Source: Paragonimus skrjabini miyazakii (Eukaryota; Platyhelminthes; Trematoda; Plagiorchiida; Troglotrematidae). From it: a stretch of DNA of 64,000 nt. The stretch is taken from contig JTDE01000033.1 in the NCBI GenBank assembly GCA_014338405.1, positions 134,178 through 198,177 of the forward strand, read 5' to 3'. The translations under genes and the position numbers were made by a program. The notes beneath the pieces are model-generated. The model saw only the letters and a program-made list of their open reading frames with translations. It made no database searches and was not told the DNA's origin. Of the stretch, positions 38,136 through 50,700 are shown piece after piece. Position 1 is the first letter of the stretch, and every line of letters starts with the position of its first letter.

Positions 38136-38699
38136 TGTTGCGGCTACACATTACTGACAATTTGTTTGCTGAGATAGCGACTATCGATCGATTACCTCTT
38201 AAAGACGAGTTGTTTCACTCCCGCGTGTTACTTTTCCTACTCTGTCAGACACACTTATCAAGTGTGCGTTTTAGATGACTGACAGGACGCATTGTGAAAC
38301 GGAATGACGGAAGTTACATAGTGGAATCATTCACATTGCTACGCACCTGGTTATGGTTCAGCCAAAGAATACTTTTGCTACTGAACATTAACCAATGTGA
38401 TTACGCTATGTTCACAGAGGAACAGACAATGCTAGCAAAATTGCAGTGAATCTAATTACTGACGATGTATTTACACGCAAACACGCAATACTCAGTTGGA
38501 AGCTGAGCTATTAAGGTCCACGAAGCATGTGTCAGACAGCACTGACAATAAATAGTTGAGCGACCAGACCGAGTACTGAATAAAACTCTCAACAGCAAAA
38601 CAAACCTCTTAAGCAATGGCTTATCCCAAGAGAATACTGCAGATGAAGTGGAACTGGATTTCTGCTGCCGTAAAATAATTTATGAGCAGACGCCTGCTG
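38136..38699. other. spacer between the two LINE copies
   Basis: No recognised feature. The 5' ends of the two LINE copies face each other across it. Confidence 0.4.
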
Positions 38700-40322
38700 A
38701 TCCCTACTGACTGCAAATACGACAGGGACCGCCGTGAACTGTAAACTTATAAGAAATGTGCGCGTGATCCGTGAGGCTCAGTTCTTCGAACAAGCCAAAG
38801 AGATAGAGAAAACATTTTATCAGACAATAGTTGAGTGGTGTTTCTCCTGATTCGCAGTTGTATGGGCTGTCGGCAAGAAGTCAGTGGGACTAAATGTAGA
38901 AAAAGTGGCTTACGAATTTGTAGTCGGTTGCGGCGGCCTTACAGGTGGACTGAGCACCATAAGGAACAATTCAAGTGGCTTGAGCAAGCTCATTCAGTTG
39001 TAGATGATGCAGACGATGGAAACTGTATACTTTGTTCTGGCGTTCTAGGCGTTCCTCTGTCGGAAAGTGACTTGGTTTTAAAGTTTAAAACAGTGAAGCT
39101 TAATAATATCCAACTCCGATACATCTTTATTCAATTATTCAATTATGGCGGTGAAAGTTTGTTATCTGAACTGACCCCACCCCTTTGTTTCCTATAAGGT
39201 ACTGAAGAGGTGCCTGATGGCCGATGCTTGTCATCACTTATTCCCACTTACAAAGTAGTCACTAGGTTATCACGTGGCAATTGGAAAGGTTTCAGCTTTG
39301 TCGCTACTGCATCTAAGATTTTGTCAGATCTCATAATACGGTGGCCTATGAAGCACAAATAGAATCAACTAATCAAAGAATAGACAGATTTCTGACCTGG
39401 TCGCGTGAGTACCTATCATGACTTTATCCTGCAAGAAATAACAGATGATGGATACCTGTTTTCACAGCCAACCATTCAGGTACTTTAGGACATGAAAACT
39501 GTTTTTGACTCGTTCTGGGAGGCTATTTCTGGGGCAATTTCCGTCAGAGATGCATTGAAGTGGTTGTTGAAGTGGTTGGCTGCCTGTTCTGAGTGCAGAA
39601 TGCTCACTTACGGAGATATATCTCGAACATCTTGCACATCAAGTGGCGATCGACAAAAGTGGCTGATCTCCTTCTTCCTTTGTAATGGACAATATTCTGG
39701 ATGGAACATTCAGTGCTTCCGAGAATCCTGGAGTTCAACATTTACTAGACAATAAGGTAACTGATACCAAGCGTGCGGATGATATTGCCTTACATAATTT
39801 CTTTGCAAAGAACATGCAGACCATGCTGAGTCAGTTTAATGATATGGCTGGCTTGTATGATAGGTACTTTGAACCTTTAAAATGTAGTGGTCTTACATGA
39901 CTGCTTTGTCACGGACCCTATATTTGTTATGTTAGTTAAACGGTTGGAGGCTGTCAGTTGCTTCATCTGCTTGAGTAGTCATCTCGCCAGCCTGCAGTAC
40001 TGCTGATGAGTTGTCCACGAGGGTAGTTAAATCACATTATACTTCCGTTAACCTCCACCACTTGTGGCGTCACAAAGTCAGCTGCTTGTGGATTAAGGGC
40101 ACAGTTTGCAGTAAGGTTATGTACTTAATTATGCTTTCTATCTCAGAGGCCTGGCCAATCCGTACGGAAAATGTATTCGATCACTGTTTTCTCCGTCGGT
40201 TAGCCTATATCACATTGTTGAGTAAGGCTGGTAGGTGCCGTCTACCTGATTGGGAAGGTCGCAACTATCTCCATGTATGGTTGCAAACATTCCCTCTTAT
40301 GGCACTGTGTCACAGTCAGTGA
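38700..40322 (+). mobile_element. RTE-like LINE, 5'-truncated and decayed (right copy)
   Basis: It starts in the linker before RT (DRDRREL, AKEIEKTF) and continues with RLRRPYRWTEHHKEQFKWLE (38835-39197) and NYGGESLLSEL. RT motif A is at 39489 (DMKTVFDSFWEAISGA). The ADD of the YADD box (KRADDIALHNFF) sits at 39775-39783. The C-terminus lies at 40011-40322. In the last part, FDHCFLRRLAYI is followed directly by AGRCRLPDWEGRNYLHVW, so about 65 residues, including the RWLGHVLRMP block, are deleted. Stops and frameshifts break the frame throughout. There is no endonuclease and no recognisable 3' tail. Confidence 0.75.
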
Positions 40323-42898
40323 CGACCCTACATCCTCAAACCAGTTGAACTTTGTGTTTTCTGAAACCCTAGTGTTCTCGTCTGTTTATGTGTTTATTTT
40401 ATTCTTCATTTCTGCAATATATATCCAAGCGTAGTTATTACTGTGCAACGTAGTGGATTATTTTCATGATCAACGCAGTCAACGCCACTTTGCCCACAGG
40501 TAGAGCCTAATACAGAATTTCAGTGATTGATCGATCGAGTGTGATTAGAATAAGCTTTCGTGGGACTGTCCACAATTTGTTGAAGGGTGGGTGCCCTCAT
40601 ACGGCGATTACCGTAAGGATCTGCGAAAGCATCCTAGGTGACACGAGTAAAAGTTTACATACGACACAATGTATTTAAATAAATCAGGTTCTTACTTTAA
40701 CGTGGGACAGAATCGTAACACGAAAATCTACACACACACAAACACCTACGTAAACTACTACTTCATAAGCTTTTGAAAGAACGTGGCGTCTGTTCCTTGC
40801 TATTCAGCGATGTAGTTGCGTTCCAGTTTCACGAAAAAGTGGCTTATGTTTTGGCTTAATGAGGCAACGTAAGTAATACGACAGGAAGTGTACGATTCGG
40901 AAACAAAGTAATGAGACCAGGATGACCATTATGTTTTTCTGCATACAAAATGCTAAAGGTGAACCAGGAAATTAAATTGAGCATTGTTAACTAATTTTAG
41001 CGCGTGCACTGAAGAAGTGTAACAGCAACGTACCGTGCCTTTGTTGGGGCAGATTATGCTGCTGGGTACGTTATGGTTTCAGCAAGATGAAGCCTTACAG
41101 ATTATTTCTGTTTCTGTTGCTGTATACTGAACATATTCCGTTGAATATTAATTGTGAAGTGAAGCCCGATCGAATGTTCTGATTGAACATCCTACTTGAC
41201 TTCATTGGGTCTCTTTTTTTTGAGTATATACCAAATTCAAGGTCTACTAGAATAAATGGAAAAACTGAAACAACTAACGTAAAGTGCCACCGATGGATGG
41301 GCTTTTTCATGTTGAATCCAACTGTTCCAAAAAGAGTTTCCATGTGAACGGAGCTTTGAACAACAGACTAAGCAACTGTTGCAATGAATTTTGAACTTAA
41401 ATCTTCATGAGGAACTGTTGATCAATTAAAGTAATCTGTTTTGTTTAAAACAGTCTTTGGTAACAGATAAATAGCTTTCCACTAGCTTCCAATTCTGTAC
41501 AAATACACCTTGAATCCTCATTAAGTATTCTTCCGACAGATACAGTTTCGTCATCCACTTGTTCAGTGTTATCATTATGGATTTACTACTGGTGCCGAAG
41601 ATAAACTAGGCTCGTTGCTGTATTCTTCAGAGTAGAATTATCAAACCGTCTGTCGAAAACTCACGTGACTATCTGTTTTGTTTGGTGCACAGTTTCAGCT
41701 TGCAATCATTGAGGTTGATGCAACGATGGAAAGACTAGTTATCAGATTCGGCGTACAATTCGAATCGAATTGACAGGTACATACGCAAACAAACACTGAA
41801 GAGATGTGATTAGTGCAGCTAAAGTGTGTTAACAGAAAGGTCACTGAGTTTTGACAAATTGTGGGCAAAGTAATACAGTCGGAACTTGTGAGCGAAGCAA
41901 AAGGTTTTCAGTTGACAACTGAAGTGTCACCTAACTGGAGAACAAGTTTGAAACTGTGGTACACAAGTGGATTGTCCGCTTCACTGGTACGGACTTTCAT
42001 TCGCGGGTGATTAAGACAGACTAGGACACGTCATCGATCGGTCACTCACCTATGGATATAGTTGTTCACAAGTAACCACAAGATCAGTTTTGGCATGGAG
42101 TTCGATGAGTTGGGTAATTGAAATGAACGGGATAAGATGCTTTCTTTCACGGTCAGCAGTAAAATCTGCTGGACATGTTTGTCACAAGCGGCAAATTTCT
42201 AGTTTCATTCTTTCACCGGTCCATATGCTCCAAAATGGGTTTAAGTTCATCCTACTATAAAGTGAATAGTAGACTGAGATGTGGGCAACTGAATGCGCAC
42301 TCTACAGTAAGCATGAATTCGCAGATAGTTTTCATTCCAACCATATTACCCTTATTTCCTGACAAACTATCAAAGCAGATATCAGGATGTTCATTGTTAA
42401 ATAGCGGAAGCAGAATGAAATAAGCTGTTGCTTTTCCTGCAATGCTTCGGTTTCAGGTTGTCACAATACAAATTTAGATATGGAGGCTGGGGCGAAGTAA
42501 CCTTGTAGCGCCACCCACTGGGAAGACTGATTGGACAACAGTGCACGTCGCTTTTCAACAACTGGTTGAATAGCTAATGAGGAAGTGTTTCGTTTTGTGG
42601 ACACTAAACGAGACTGATGCTTTGTTATTCCAATTGCATCGGCATTCATTGAAATTTGTCGTAGGACCGCCCTTGACTTACGCATCTGATAAATGACCTT
42701 GAAAAGTAAGCCCATCATCTCCACGTGGTCACTGTAATGTGCGACCGAAACCAGCAAGCGCGCACTAGTTGACTTTGAATTGTTGACGGAGCGTGCTGCT
42801 GTGTTGTCGGCGCCGTTTTAGTTATTGTTTGTGTAAGTCGTGTGCATGGCTTACTGGGCCTTTGGCTCATGCTTGTTTCTTGTTGTTTCCTTTCGCAG
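40323..42898. other. no recognised gene
   Basis: A minus-strand frame at 42461-42757 (98 codons) with balanced composition is the only candidate. It has no motif I know and no clear splice borders. Confidence 0.4.
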
Positions 42899-43032
42899 GA
42901 CTTGTTGGAACCCCTACTTCGGAAGAACGCTGTCCCCTGGTGTCTCCACATTGCCCCACAGTTGGTCCGGAAGTGTAACGGACAACCCGAGTAGTAACAG
43001 CCGGCTTGCATGCTACAGTCACTACCGTCCAG
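42899..43032 (+). CDS. putative internal exon, product unknown
   Basis: A strong acceptor (TTGTTTCTTGTTGTTTCCTT then TCGCAG) ends at 42898, and a CGTCCAG|GTAGGC donor follows 43032. The 134-nt segment is richer in G+C than its flanks. Only one frame is open across it (phase 1 in, phase 1 out), reading TCWNPYFGRTLSPGVSTLP and SGSVTDNPSSNSRLACYSHY. No partner exon or family was identified. A 152-codon frame covers it on minus (42715-43173), which is the main alternative. Confidence 0.3.
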
Positions 43033-46000
43033 GTAGGCTGAAATCACTGATTGGTCAATGGTGATGAAGAGGTTATCAGAAAATGGGGATAATAAGTGGC
43101 GAAAAGTAATCTGGAGTGAAGAATAAAACCAAAGTATGCATATACTTTTAAGACTACTAAGAAGGGGAATCACCTAAAAATCGAAATTAACAGTGGGAAC
43201 ACTGTCATATATACTAGTATAGGCAACCTGTAATTTTGATTAATCTAACGACAGAATTACTTATGTGATGACTCTTTCAGTATGATGGCAGAAATGAGGA
43301 ACATTTAGTACGAGTAATGCTTTATCCGAGAAAGGGTTAATTCGGGATCGAGTAATATGAATGATCAGCCAATTACCAGTCAGTTACTATGCGACTAAAC
43401 TGGAACTGTTTTGCAAGGTAAATGTTATGTTGTCTCTCGGTTAACTCGATCGTTATCACACTTGCAATAAGGTAAAAATATATTCTGTAAACTACCTTGC
43501 AATTTGACCTGCTCCAACAGCAAATAAAGGCGACCAAGTTTATCTGTAGTAAATACCCAAATGAGAACAACCGGAGAATTTGCAAATTTGCAAGAATTGG
43601 AGTAAATGTTTGTTGGGGATTCAAGTTTTAAGAATCGGACGAAAGTTGATGAGTTCAAAAACCACGTTGTACAGTTACGTCTTAGCTAGTGGAAACTGTT
43701 GTGCGAAGAAACGTTCCTCATGGAAGGGGTGCCATACACTTGGGGCGGAAAACAATTGCTTCGTGAGTTACCTGCGAGAAAAAGTGGCTAGGCACTATCG
43801 AGTGTGAAGGCACTGGATTGGACAAACGTCCAACCGACGATTCACAGAAGGCTATGGTCGATCAGTGTCAACAACGTGAGCAGACTGATGTGTCAGTGCA
43901 ATGACCATTCAGGACAGCATATCTCCTTAGCATGAGATTTTCCTATAACGATCATCAGAGTACAACGAGTTCTTCAAGTGCGTCACGCGTTAAAACAAAC
44001 GAGTTACAGGTGGAGCCAAGCTGAGCAATAGGAAGGCCAAGACATCGGCACCGATGGTTATTCTTCATTTTACTGATGCATCTTGTCTATAAAATAACCA
44101 ACAGAAACTCGATAAACTGAGACTTGCTTCGTGTTACAAGTTCTGCTTTTGATTTGCTTCGGAAAGTAGCGACTTTTAAACATTCAGCAGGGCTATACGT
44201 TGGATTTTTCAGCGGATGCAATTCATAAGATCATAAAGAATTGCCCGAGAGCAGTTTGTCAGAATTGTTGGTAGTCATAGTCGTAGATGAAATACCACTA
44301 GGTTTGGCTGAGAATCAGGTTACCTGTATATGATAGTCACCTTCGGTGAAAATAGTTTGATTGGTCCGGACGACTGGATTCAGTATTCTATTTAGGAAGT
44401 TATACTTACAATAGACGATTGTGTTAAGACGACAGTGAGATAATTTAGGGAATACTTGCTTCCCGCCTGAAGTCGTAATTGAAATTTTGCAGGGAGCGGG
44501 TTGTTAAATTATGTCGTCAGAAAATTTTGGTCCAATTGATTGAGGAAAACTACAACAGCGGACGTGCACAATTACAACAAAACTGCAATGCATGTACTAT
44601 CTGAGGGACAGTCGCCATCATATACTTGATTGAGCATTCGTGAGCTCAATCTTGGCCTACTTGAGAATCTCTGAGACTACTATATATGTGCCTAGATCAT
44701 AACCTCGAAAATACCAGTTATTGTGTCATATGAAGAAAACTATTTAGTAGGTCTTAAATGATGCGAATAAATTCTAACTTGAGGACATAGTTCATGACAT
44801 GAGTACATGTCATGTTGAAGCACCGAAAAGTGGAAGTGATTACGAGGGCCGTAAAGAAAACCCGGACTAGTTGAGCAAATCACCATCTTGTTAACTCGTA
44901 TTGTACGATAAGGCAGGGGAGCACAACTGGAGAAAGAAAACGCATCCAAACATCACCAGTTGGTGTGATTTGTGTGGGACTTGAAGCGCACTCACTATGG
45001 TTCAGCCAGACTGTGACTTGCTGGCCTACTGGTCGTCATTGCAGACGAAAATCAACACCATTAATCAAGGTCTTCACAAGCTTGTACAAGTTTGCTACAT
45101 ATTATCGTCGAACTGATATGTTGTGATTCAATCAATGTACGCATGCATGCCTGCTCTGATGTATTTTTGCTCGTACAGATAGGTTACACCAGGCACTAGT
45201 CCGTTGGTTGCATTATCATGACTGTATCAGTACGAGCAAAATCCACACCAAACAGTCCACCGTGTGTTGTGCGTTCGGAAATTTAGAAGTAGGTCTTAAT
45301 TCCGGTGCATCTCAGCAACCCGAACTGTTCGAATTATCGGCCCTCTATCTTGGAGGATCACACTTAACAGGTACACGTCAGTTATTTCATGTAAGATTTC
45401 CTGTGAAACCAGATCCCATCGAAACAGATGTGTTTGTTTTCTGAAAGGATTAACAGAAATTTTGAGCGTTGTCTCGGGCTGACTAGCTTAAGGCATTGTC
45501 AAAGACAAGATACAGTAGATTTTGCTAATGGAATGTATTCGACCAACAACTTCAATCTGAACACGACCAGAAATGACTCAAATTCTTACGTACACACAGT
45601 AATAAAAACGTTTAAACTCTGAAAGATCTAAGAATTCTGCCCACCCAAGCGATGTGTATTTCTTTAACTGACTTCTTGAAGAAACTACACTTGTTGTGTC
45701 ATGCTAAACCGTTTGTTGGTAAAGTTATTTATTATTCATGTAGCCATAGTGATTCGTAGAAGGCTTAGTACTGGGGTAGGAAAATTGTGTACTACACTAT
45801 GGAAGATCACTTTGACTGAAATTCCAGACTGCATTTTTGACACGTTGTTCATAGATGTATAGTCAAGGAGACATGTTTATTCGACGGATATGTAACATTT
45901 GAAGTTTAGTGCATCCCCTAGGAAATGTTGAATTGAGCACTGTTATTTACGTTACTTTCATAGGCGCATACTTTGTACAGAATGTTAACTAACAACCGAC

Positions 46001-47770
46001 TTTTCATAGACGTTATTTTATCATTTTTAGATCACCTAAATCAAAATTGATTCTGATGAATAAATTGTGTACAATATGGTGATATTTTAAATGAATCAAT
46101 AACATACAGAGATGTTTGGAAAATGAATACTTTTTATTTACGACGTTTCGGCCACCGCGAATAAATCTCGTCAAAACTACTTTTCAATTAAATGATCACA
46201 TGAATAAGATACACTAACTTATAACTAATTCAGTCTTGTGGTTGCCGCTGGCTGCTTATCAGTTAATAATCCGGTCCAGGCGCTGGCTTCAGTGTATGCA
46301 TGTGTGCATGTGTTGATGAGACCGCCCGTGACGTTGACGGGAATAGTTAAGCTTATCCAAATAGACGAGAGGTTGACACCACCAGTGTGGTTGACACAGG
46401 CACAAATAACCTTTCCTCGAATTTCTACATGAGCAGTGTAACAGCAATGCAATCAGTGACTGAGCACAGAACTATGAACTTCTTAACGTGTCAACTGACC
46501 TTAAAGAAGCAACAAATGTTCGATATTAGCATCCACCGAGGACCAGGTGACTGACTTTCGATTCAGCACATCCATAGTGAGTCATATGCACAAGTGTCTC
46601 CTCACTAATGGACATGACGAAAGAGATATGCATCAACAGTATAAATCATGAATAAGAATGTGTCTAGTTGATTGCAGTGTTAAAAGATAACAAGTTCCCA
46701 AAAACGTTCATCAATAAACAGACGACAACGCCTGTGATGATAGGAAGATAGGAATATGCGAATCGCTTCCGTTGGAATACCCTATTGAGTGGGTACATCT
46801 GAAGCAATCAGGAAAGTCCTAACACACTGTGTAATCAGCAAGTTCTTTCACCTTGACAACACCATCTGATGAAGGCGAAAAACTCGGTCTAACAACGCGA
46901 TCATACCAATCGCGTTTGTAACCTGTGCCCGATTGAATACACTAGTCAGACAGCCAGATAGCCGATGGCTAGAATCGCGAGACACAAAACGACACGTTTT
47001 CCGCCAGGAGAGGCATTACATTAAAAACCAGAACGTGATTCGGCGTCAGCTGAAGGTCATAAAGCCGATTATGCATGCGGAATTCCTGGCAATCAACACA
47101 CATCCTGACTGTGTCAACTACAGTGATGATGCCTACCTCTCATCCATGTGGACTGGCCTAACGACACACCTGAATTAACAACGAAGCGGGGCGCGAAATG
47201 AAGCCGGTGGAAGCTGCAGGGGTCATATAAAGCAAAACGTATGAGGCAAACCTACCAACGCCAAGGGCGATCTCATAAGTACACGCACAAAATTATACAC
47301 AGAGGACAATACCCGAACTAGATGATTAACTGCTAAACAGGCAGCCACAACGACATGATTAAATAGTCAGCATCTCAGCAGTGCAAAGCAAGGCATGTCC
47401 CCTCCGTGCATAAACTGATACTTAATATACTGGGGGTTGCTAGGTCCTTCTGGATTACACGGTTAACGGTCTTAGCTACAGTGATTTACTGAAAGAACAT
47501 TTAAGACGATTATTCTGACTAACGGGAACAGGTGTACACGGGAGTTAAAATTTTCTTAGAAAGGAACTTGTTCTCTTCAGGACAAATTAACACTTATTTC
47601 GTTGTTTACTTTTTGTCTGCCTGTGTACTTCACACGGAGAATGAATTTCAGTCTGTCGTAGCAGTGACAGATTAAGAATGCATGATAATTTGTATGGTCT
47701 CTCTGGATGAATTAATTGGCAAACTTTATACTCGACCTTTCAACTCCTACGAATTTATATTACTTTTAAG
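43033..47770. other. 4.7 kb with no recognised gene
   Basis: Short frames only. At 46120-46160 the motif TTTACGACGTTTCGGCC occurs; ACGTTTCGGCC-type sequence recurs near the ends of some invertebrate retroelements, but nothing else of an element is visible here. Frames at 45208-45444 and 46933-47178 have no known motif. Confidence 0.4.
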
Positions 47771-47821
47771 TAGTGCGACGGATATCATAACTTAGGTGAG
47801 GCCCAATTGCGAAAAGTTTGG

Positions 47822-47900
47822 TCTTCGGCTGGGTCTGAACCAGTGACAGAAACAGCACACCAAAACGCGGCAGGTACCTTACCAGTTGAGCTACGAAGCG
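47822..47900 (-). repeat. tRNA-like repeat, second family (minus copy)
   Basis: The reverse complement reads CGCTTCGTAGCTCAACTGG, then GCCGCGTTTTGGTG, then CTGGTTCAGACCCAGCCGAA. A-box (TAGCTCAACTGG) and B-box (GGTTCAGACCC) are both good. The ends pair as acceptor-like CTTCG/CGAAG. It aligns along its length with 50621-50700. It is a tRNA pseudogene or the head of a tRNA-derived SINE. Confidence 0.6.
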
Positions 47901-48009
47901 ATGAATTTCACCGACAAATGAGTGACCCGATAATCTTGAGACAACTACTTGTTGAACAGTCGTAGTGGATACTGTACTAAACCATTTGTCTAGAAACTGT
48001 GCATCGAAA

Positions 48010-48984
48010 GACGTCACCTTTGATCTCTATTAGATATGATCATACTTATTTGTAATAAACTGTCTATAATTCGGACACGAAGCAAGCCGTTGATTGTAGG
48101 TCAACTGATAGATCGCCTAACTTTACATTTCTTTCTGGAGCCTAGTTTGTACAAATAAGTTTGTTCGTTATTTTATTGCAAATATGGAAATTCAAACGTT
48201 CAATGCAAAGCCAACTGTTGTGTGAATATTTCTTTCTTTCGTTGTTTCATTATCAGGGTAAACACCACACACTGATGAGTTAATCACGTGCGAAAGAAGG
48301 TGCAATAATGGATCTACTGTTTCGTTATCATTGCCAGAAGGGTCCGAGTTCTAGTTGCGTAACACCTAATAGCTGATTATACAAAATAAGGAGGGCTTCT
48401 AAAATAGGGGTCGTGATTACGTAATCTGTTTACTCCAAACATGAACGCAGTATATCCTCGAGATGCAAACAAAAGAATGAAATTTGGCTACTATTTTAAA
48501 TTTTCTGATGGTTTCGATTCAGCTGACCTGCAAGTCGTATTCTCTAAGAATGGAAAGCTCACATAGTGTTCAACCGAATCAACAGAGTAGCGTCCACAAA
48601 ACTGAGTTTTGCGCGAAGGTAGTTAATTTTATCGATAAAGATCATGTGACTATCATAGGAACAACGTTCAAAATCACCTTTTTGAACATAACATAGGTTA
48701 TTAGAGTTCTGCATCTACTTTCAATGATTGCCGAAGCAAATGATCTGTGAGAACATCTTCAACACCATATGGATGGCATTTTGTGAAAAGACAGCGGTTG
48801 TCTTTACTAAGGAAGGTTTAGTCCACCTTTCTTTGTCCTTTAATCCCGCTCATTGACGCCATTAAATATATTTACATAAAAATCTGTCCACCGTATAACA
48901 AATGATATAATCATGAGTAAAACTATCGGTTAGAATTCCTTTTATGCAAAGGTAAGTGACGGAAGAGTTTGCCTGATGTTAATT
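48010..48984. other. no recognised gene
   Basis: A 70-codon frame at 48484-48696 has no known motif. Nothing else stands out. Confidence 0.4.
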
Positions 48985-49173
48985 ATATATAAGGTTGGAC
49001 ATCACCCACAATTGATCACAGCTTTCGCATTCCCATAGGTTTTCCAGTCGGCCCCTTTCTAACAGCAGAAGCGCTAGACTCGAGTTTCGCTCTCATTAGA
49101 GCTCGTCAGTAGTGCATATACAGTGGCAGTGGCATGGAAACTCTGAACTTTGACTGGATTTGAATCAGCGACA
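48985..49173 (-). mobile_element. tRNA-like hammerhead short element next to gap (copy 9)
   Basis: On minus: the ribozyme at 49071-49115, then GGGGCCGACTGGAAAACCTA and GGGAATGCGAAAGCTGTGATC, then AATTGTGGGTGATGTCCAA. The 5' promoter part is rearranged (CCATGCCACTGCCACTG inverted relative to the family) and runs into the assembly gap, so its 5' end is unknown. Confidence 0.75.
49071..49115 (-). ncRNA. hammerhead ribozyme with fully intact core
   Basis: The minus strand reads stem I GCACUA, CUGACGA, stem II GCUCU-AAUG-AGAGC (five perfect pairs), GAAA, CUCGAG, GUC, then UAGCGC. All bases needed for catalysis are present. Stem I has one mismatch (A opposite C). Stem III is the four-pair self-complementary ACUCGAGU with no loop nucleotides, so a single molecule can hardly close it. 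Known hammerheads with such short stem III act as dimers or in tandem. Predicted cleavage is after the GUC at 49079-49077. Confidence 0.75.
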
Positions 49174-49597
49174 NNNNNNNNNNNNNNNNNNNNNNNNNNN
49201 NNNNNNNNNNNNNNNNNNNNNNNNNNNNNNNNNNNNNNNNNNNNNNNNNNNNNNNNNNNNNNNNNNNNNNNNNNNNNNNNNNNNNNNNNNNNNNNNNNNN
49301 NNNNNNNNNNNNNNNNNNNNNNNNNNNNNNNNNNNNNNNNNNNNNNNNNNNNNNNNNNNNNNNNNNNNNNNNNNNNNNNNNNNNNNNNNNNNNNNNNNNN
49401 NNNNNNNNNNNNNNNNNNNNNNNNNNNNNNNNNNNNNNNNNNNNNNNNNNNNNNNNNNNNNNNNNNNNNNNNNNNNNNNNNNNNNNNNNNNNNNNNNNNN
49501 NNNNNNNNNNNNNNNNNNNNNNNNNNNNNNNNNNNNNNNNNNNNNNNNNNNNNNNNNNNNNNNNNNNNNNNNNNNNNNNNNNNNNNNNNNNNNNNNN
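49174..49597. other. assembly gap (424 N)
   Basis: A run of N. Open frames spanning it are artefacts. Confidence 1.
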
Positions 49598-50473
49598 GAA
49601 CACACAGGGCCGACTTCAGTCGATTGATTGCGACGGCCTCAGCAAACCGCAAGAATCTTGAACTGGGATGACGTAATAAGATTTTGAATGTACAAGCCGG
49701 ATCGATGACGTGACCAGCGGTTAGGATTTGTCTTGCGATTGCGGACACTGGTTGTTCACGTGTTTCAACAACATTGAAACTGAGATGACGTTCTGATCCA
49801 GTCGGTCAATCTCTCTACGCTGATGAGGGACATGGGAGATCCGACTGAACGGTTTCAGTCATAGAGTCATATCGGAGCCGTCACATCTTCTGGTGCTACA
49901 CATCAAGCCCCAACAGATTTGCGTGTTTCTCATGTTGAAGTGCAGAGATAAGTAACTTCTACTAATGTGAATTTATATTCAGAATGCGGTGCCGACAGCT
50001 CCATCACTCGCATCTTAAGCAGAACGAATGTAGGCTATCCGAAATGAATTAGAGTGCATACTATGTTGCATTGCTTGTCCGTTTAATGACTCGTGAAAGA
50101 GGCCTTGCTGGAGACGTCATGGTATTTTCCATCTAAACGGTAGCTCCAGATTACGGCTGCCCAATTGTGCGCCCATCATGAAGACGTCCACTTGAACAAA
50201 AATTAAGGTGGTCCCGTTGTTAGTCTAACTAAAAAGAAAACCAACATAAATGATGTTTATCAATATTCAGGTGACAGAGCATTCTGTGGTACAGTTACCT
50301 GCTACTTGACCTGATGTCTACAAGAATAAAACTGTTGTAATTTTTACTGAGATGTTTTGGGTTTAGCGTGAATTGCGTGATTGTAACCTGGTGAGACAGT
50401 ATTCGGGTAGCTGCATATTAAGTCGTCTGCAAAAAGCTACAATAAATATTTATATAAATAGTTGTCAAAAACG
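49598..50473. other. no recognised gene
   Basis: Sequence after the gap does not continue the short element seen before it. No motif or RNA gene was found. Confidence 0.4.
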
Positions 50474-50620
50474 TTAACGACGTTGGTGGATTCCAGCGTG
50501 AACTGTTTGAGAAATCCTGTCAGGGCAATCAATCCCCTGGATCATTTGGTGGATTCCTTTTGAGACAGTGGGACGGGTGGGTAACCGAGTCCAAATGTGA
50601 AATTTCCGAGCTCCTGGCGA

Positions 50621-50700
50621 TGCTTCGTAGCTCAGCTGGTAGAGCGCTTGTCGCGTTGAGGCATGGTGTTTCTGTCGCTGGTTCGAATCCAGCCGAAGCC
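50621..50700 (+). repeat. tRNA-like repeat, second family (plus copy), perfect A and B boxes
   Basis: TGCTTCG ... CGAAGCC can pair as an acceptor stem with one T-C mismatch. The D arm GCTC/GAGC and the T arm GCTGG-TTCGAAT-CCAGC are perfect. A-box TAGCTCAGCTGG and B-box GGTTCGAATCC match consensus exactly. The anticodon arm (CTTGT against AGGCA) does not pair and position 33 is not T, so a working tRNA is unlikely. It is a tRNA pseudogene or tRNA-derived SINE head with an intact pol III promoter. The block 50474-50620 upstream probably belongs to the repeat. Confidence 0.6.

Noticed and set aside
42715..43173. 152-codon minus-strand frame
   Set aside because: No motif, and it overlaps a plus-strand segment with better splice borders; kept only as an alternative.
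49074..49748. Open frames of 146-224 codons on both strands
   Set aside because: They run through the N gap; the coding part is unknown bases.
50621..50700. Functional tRNA gene
   Set aside because: Anticodon stem does not pair, base 33 is not T, and the variable region is too long and unpaired for a class II tRNA.
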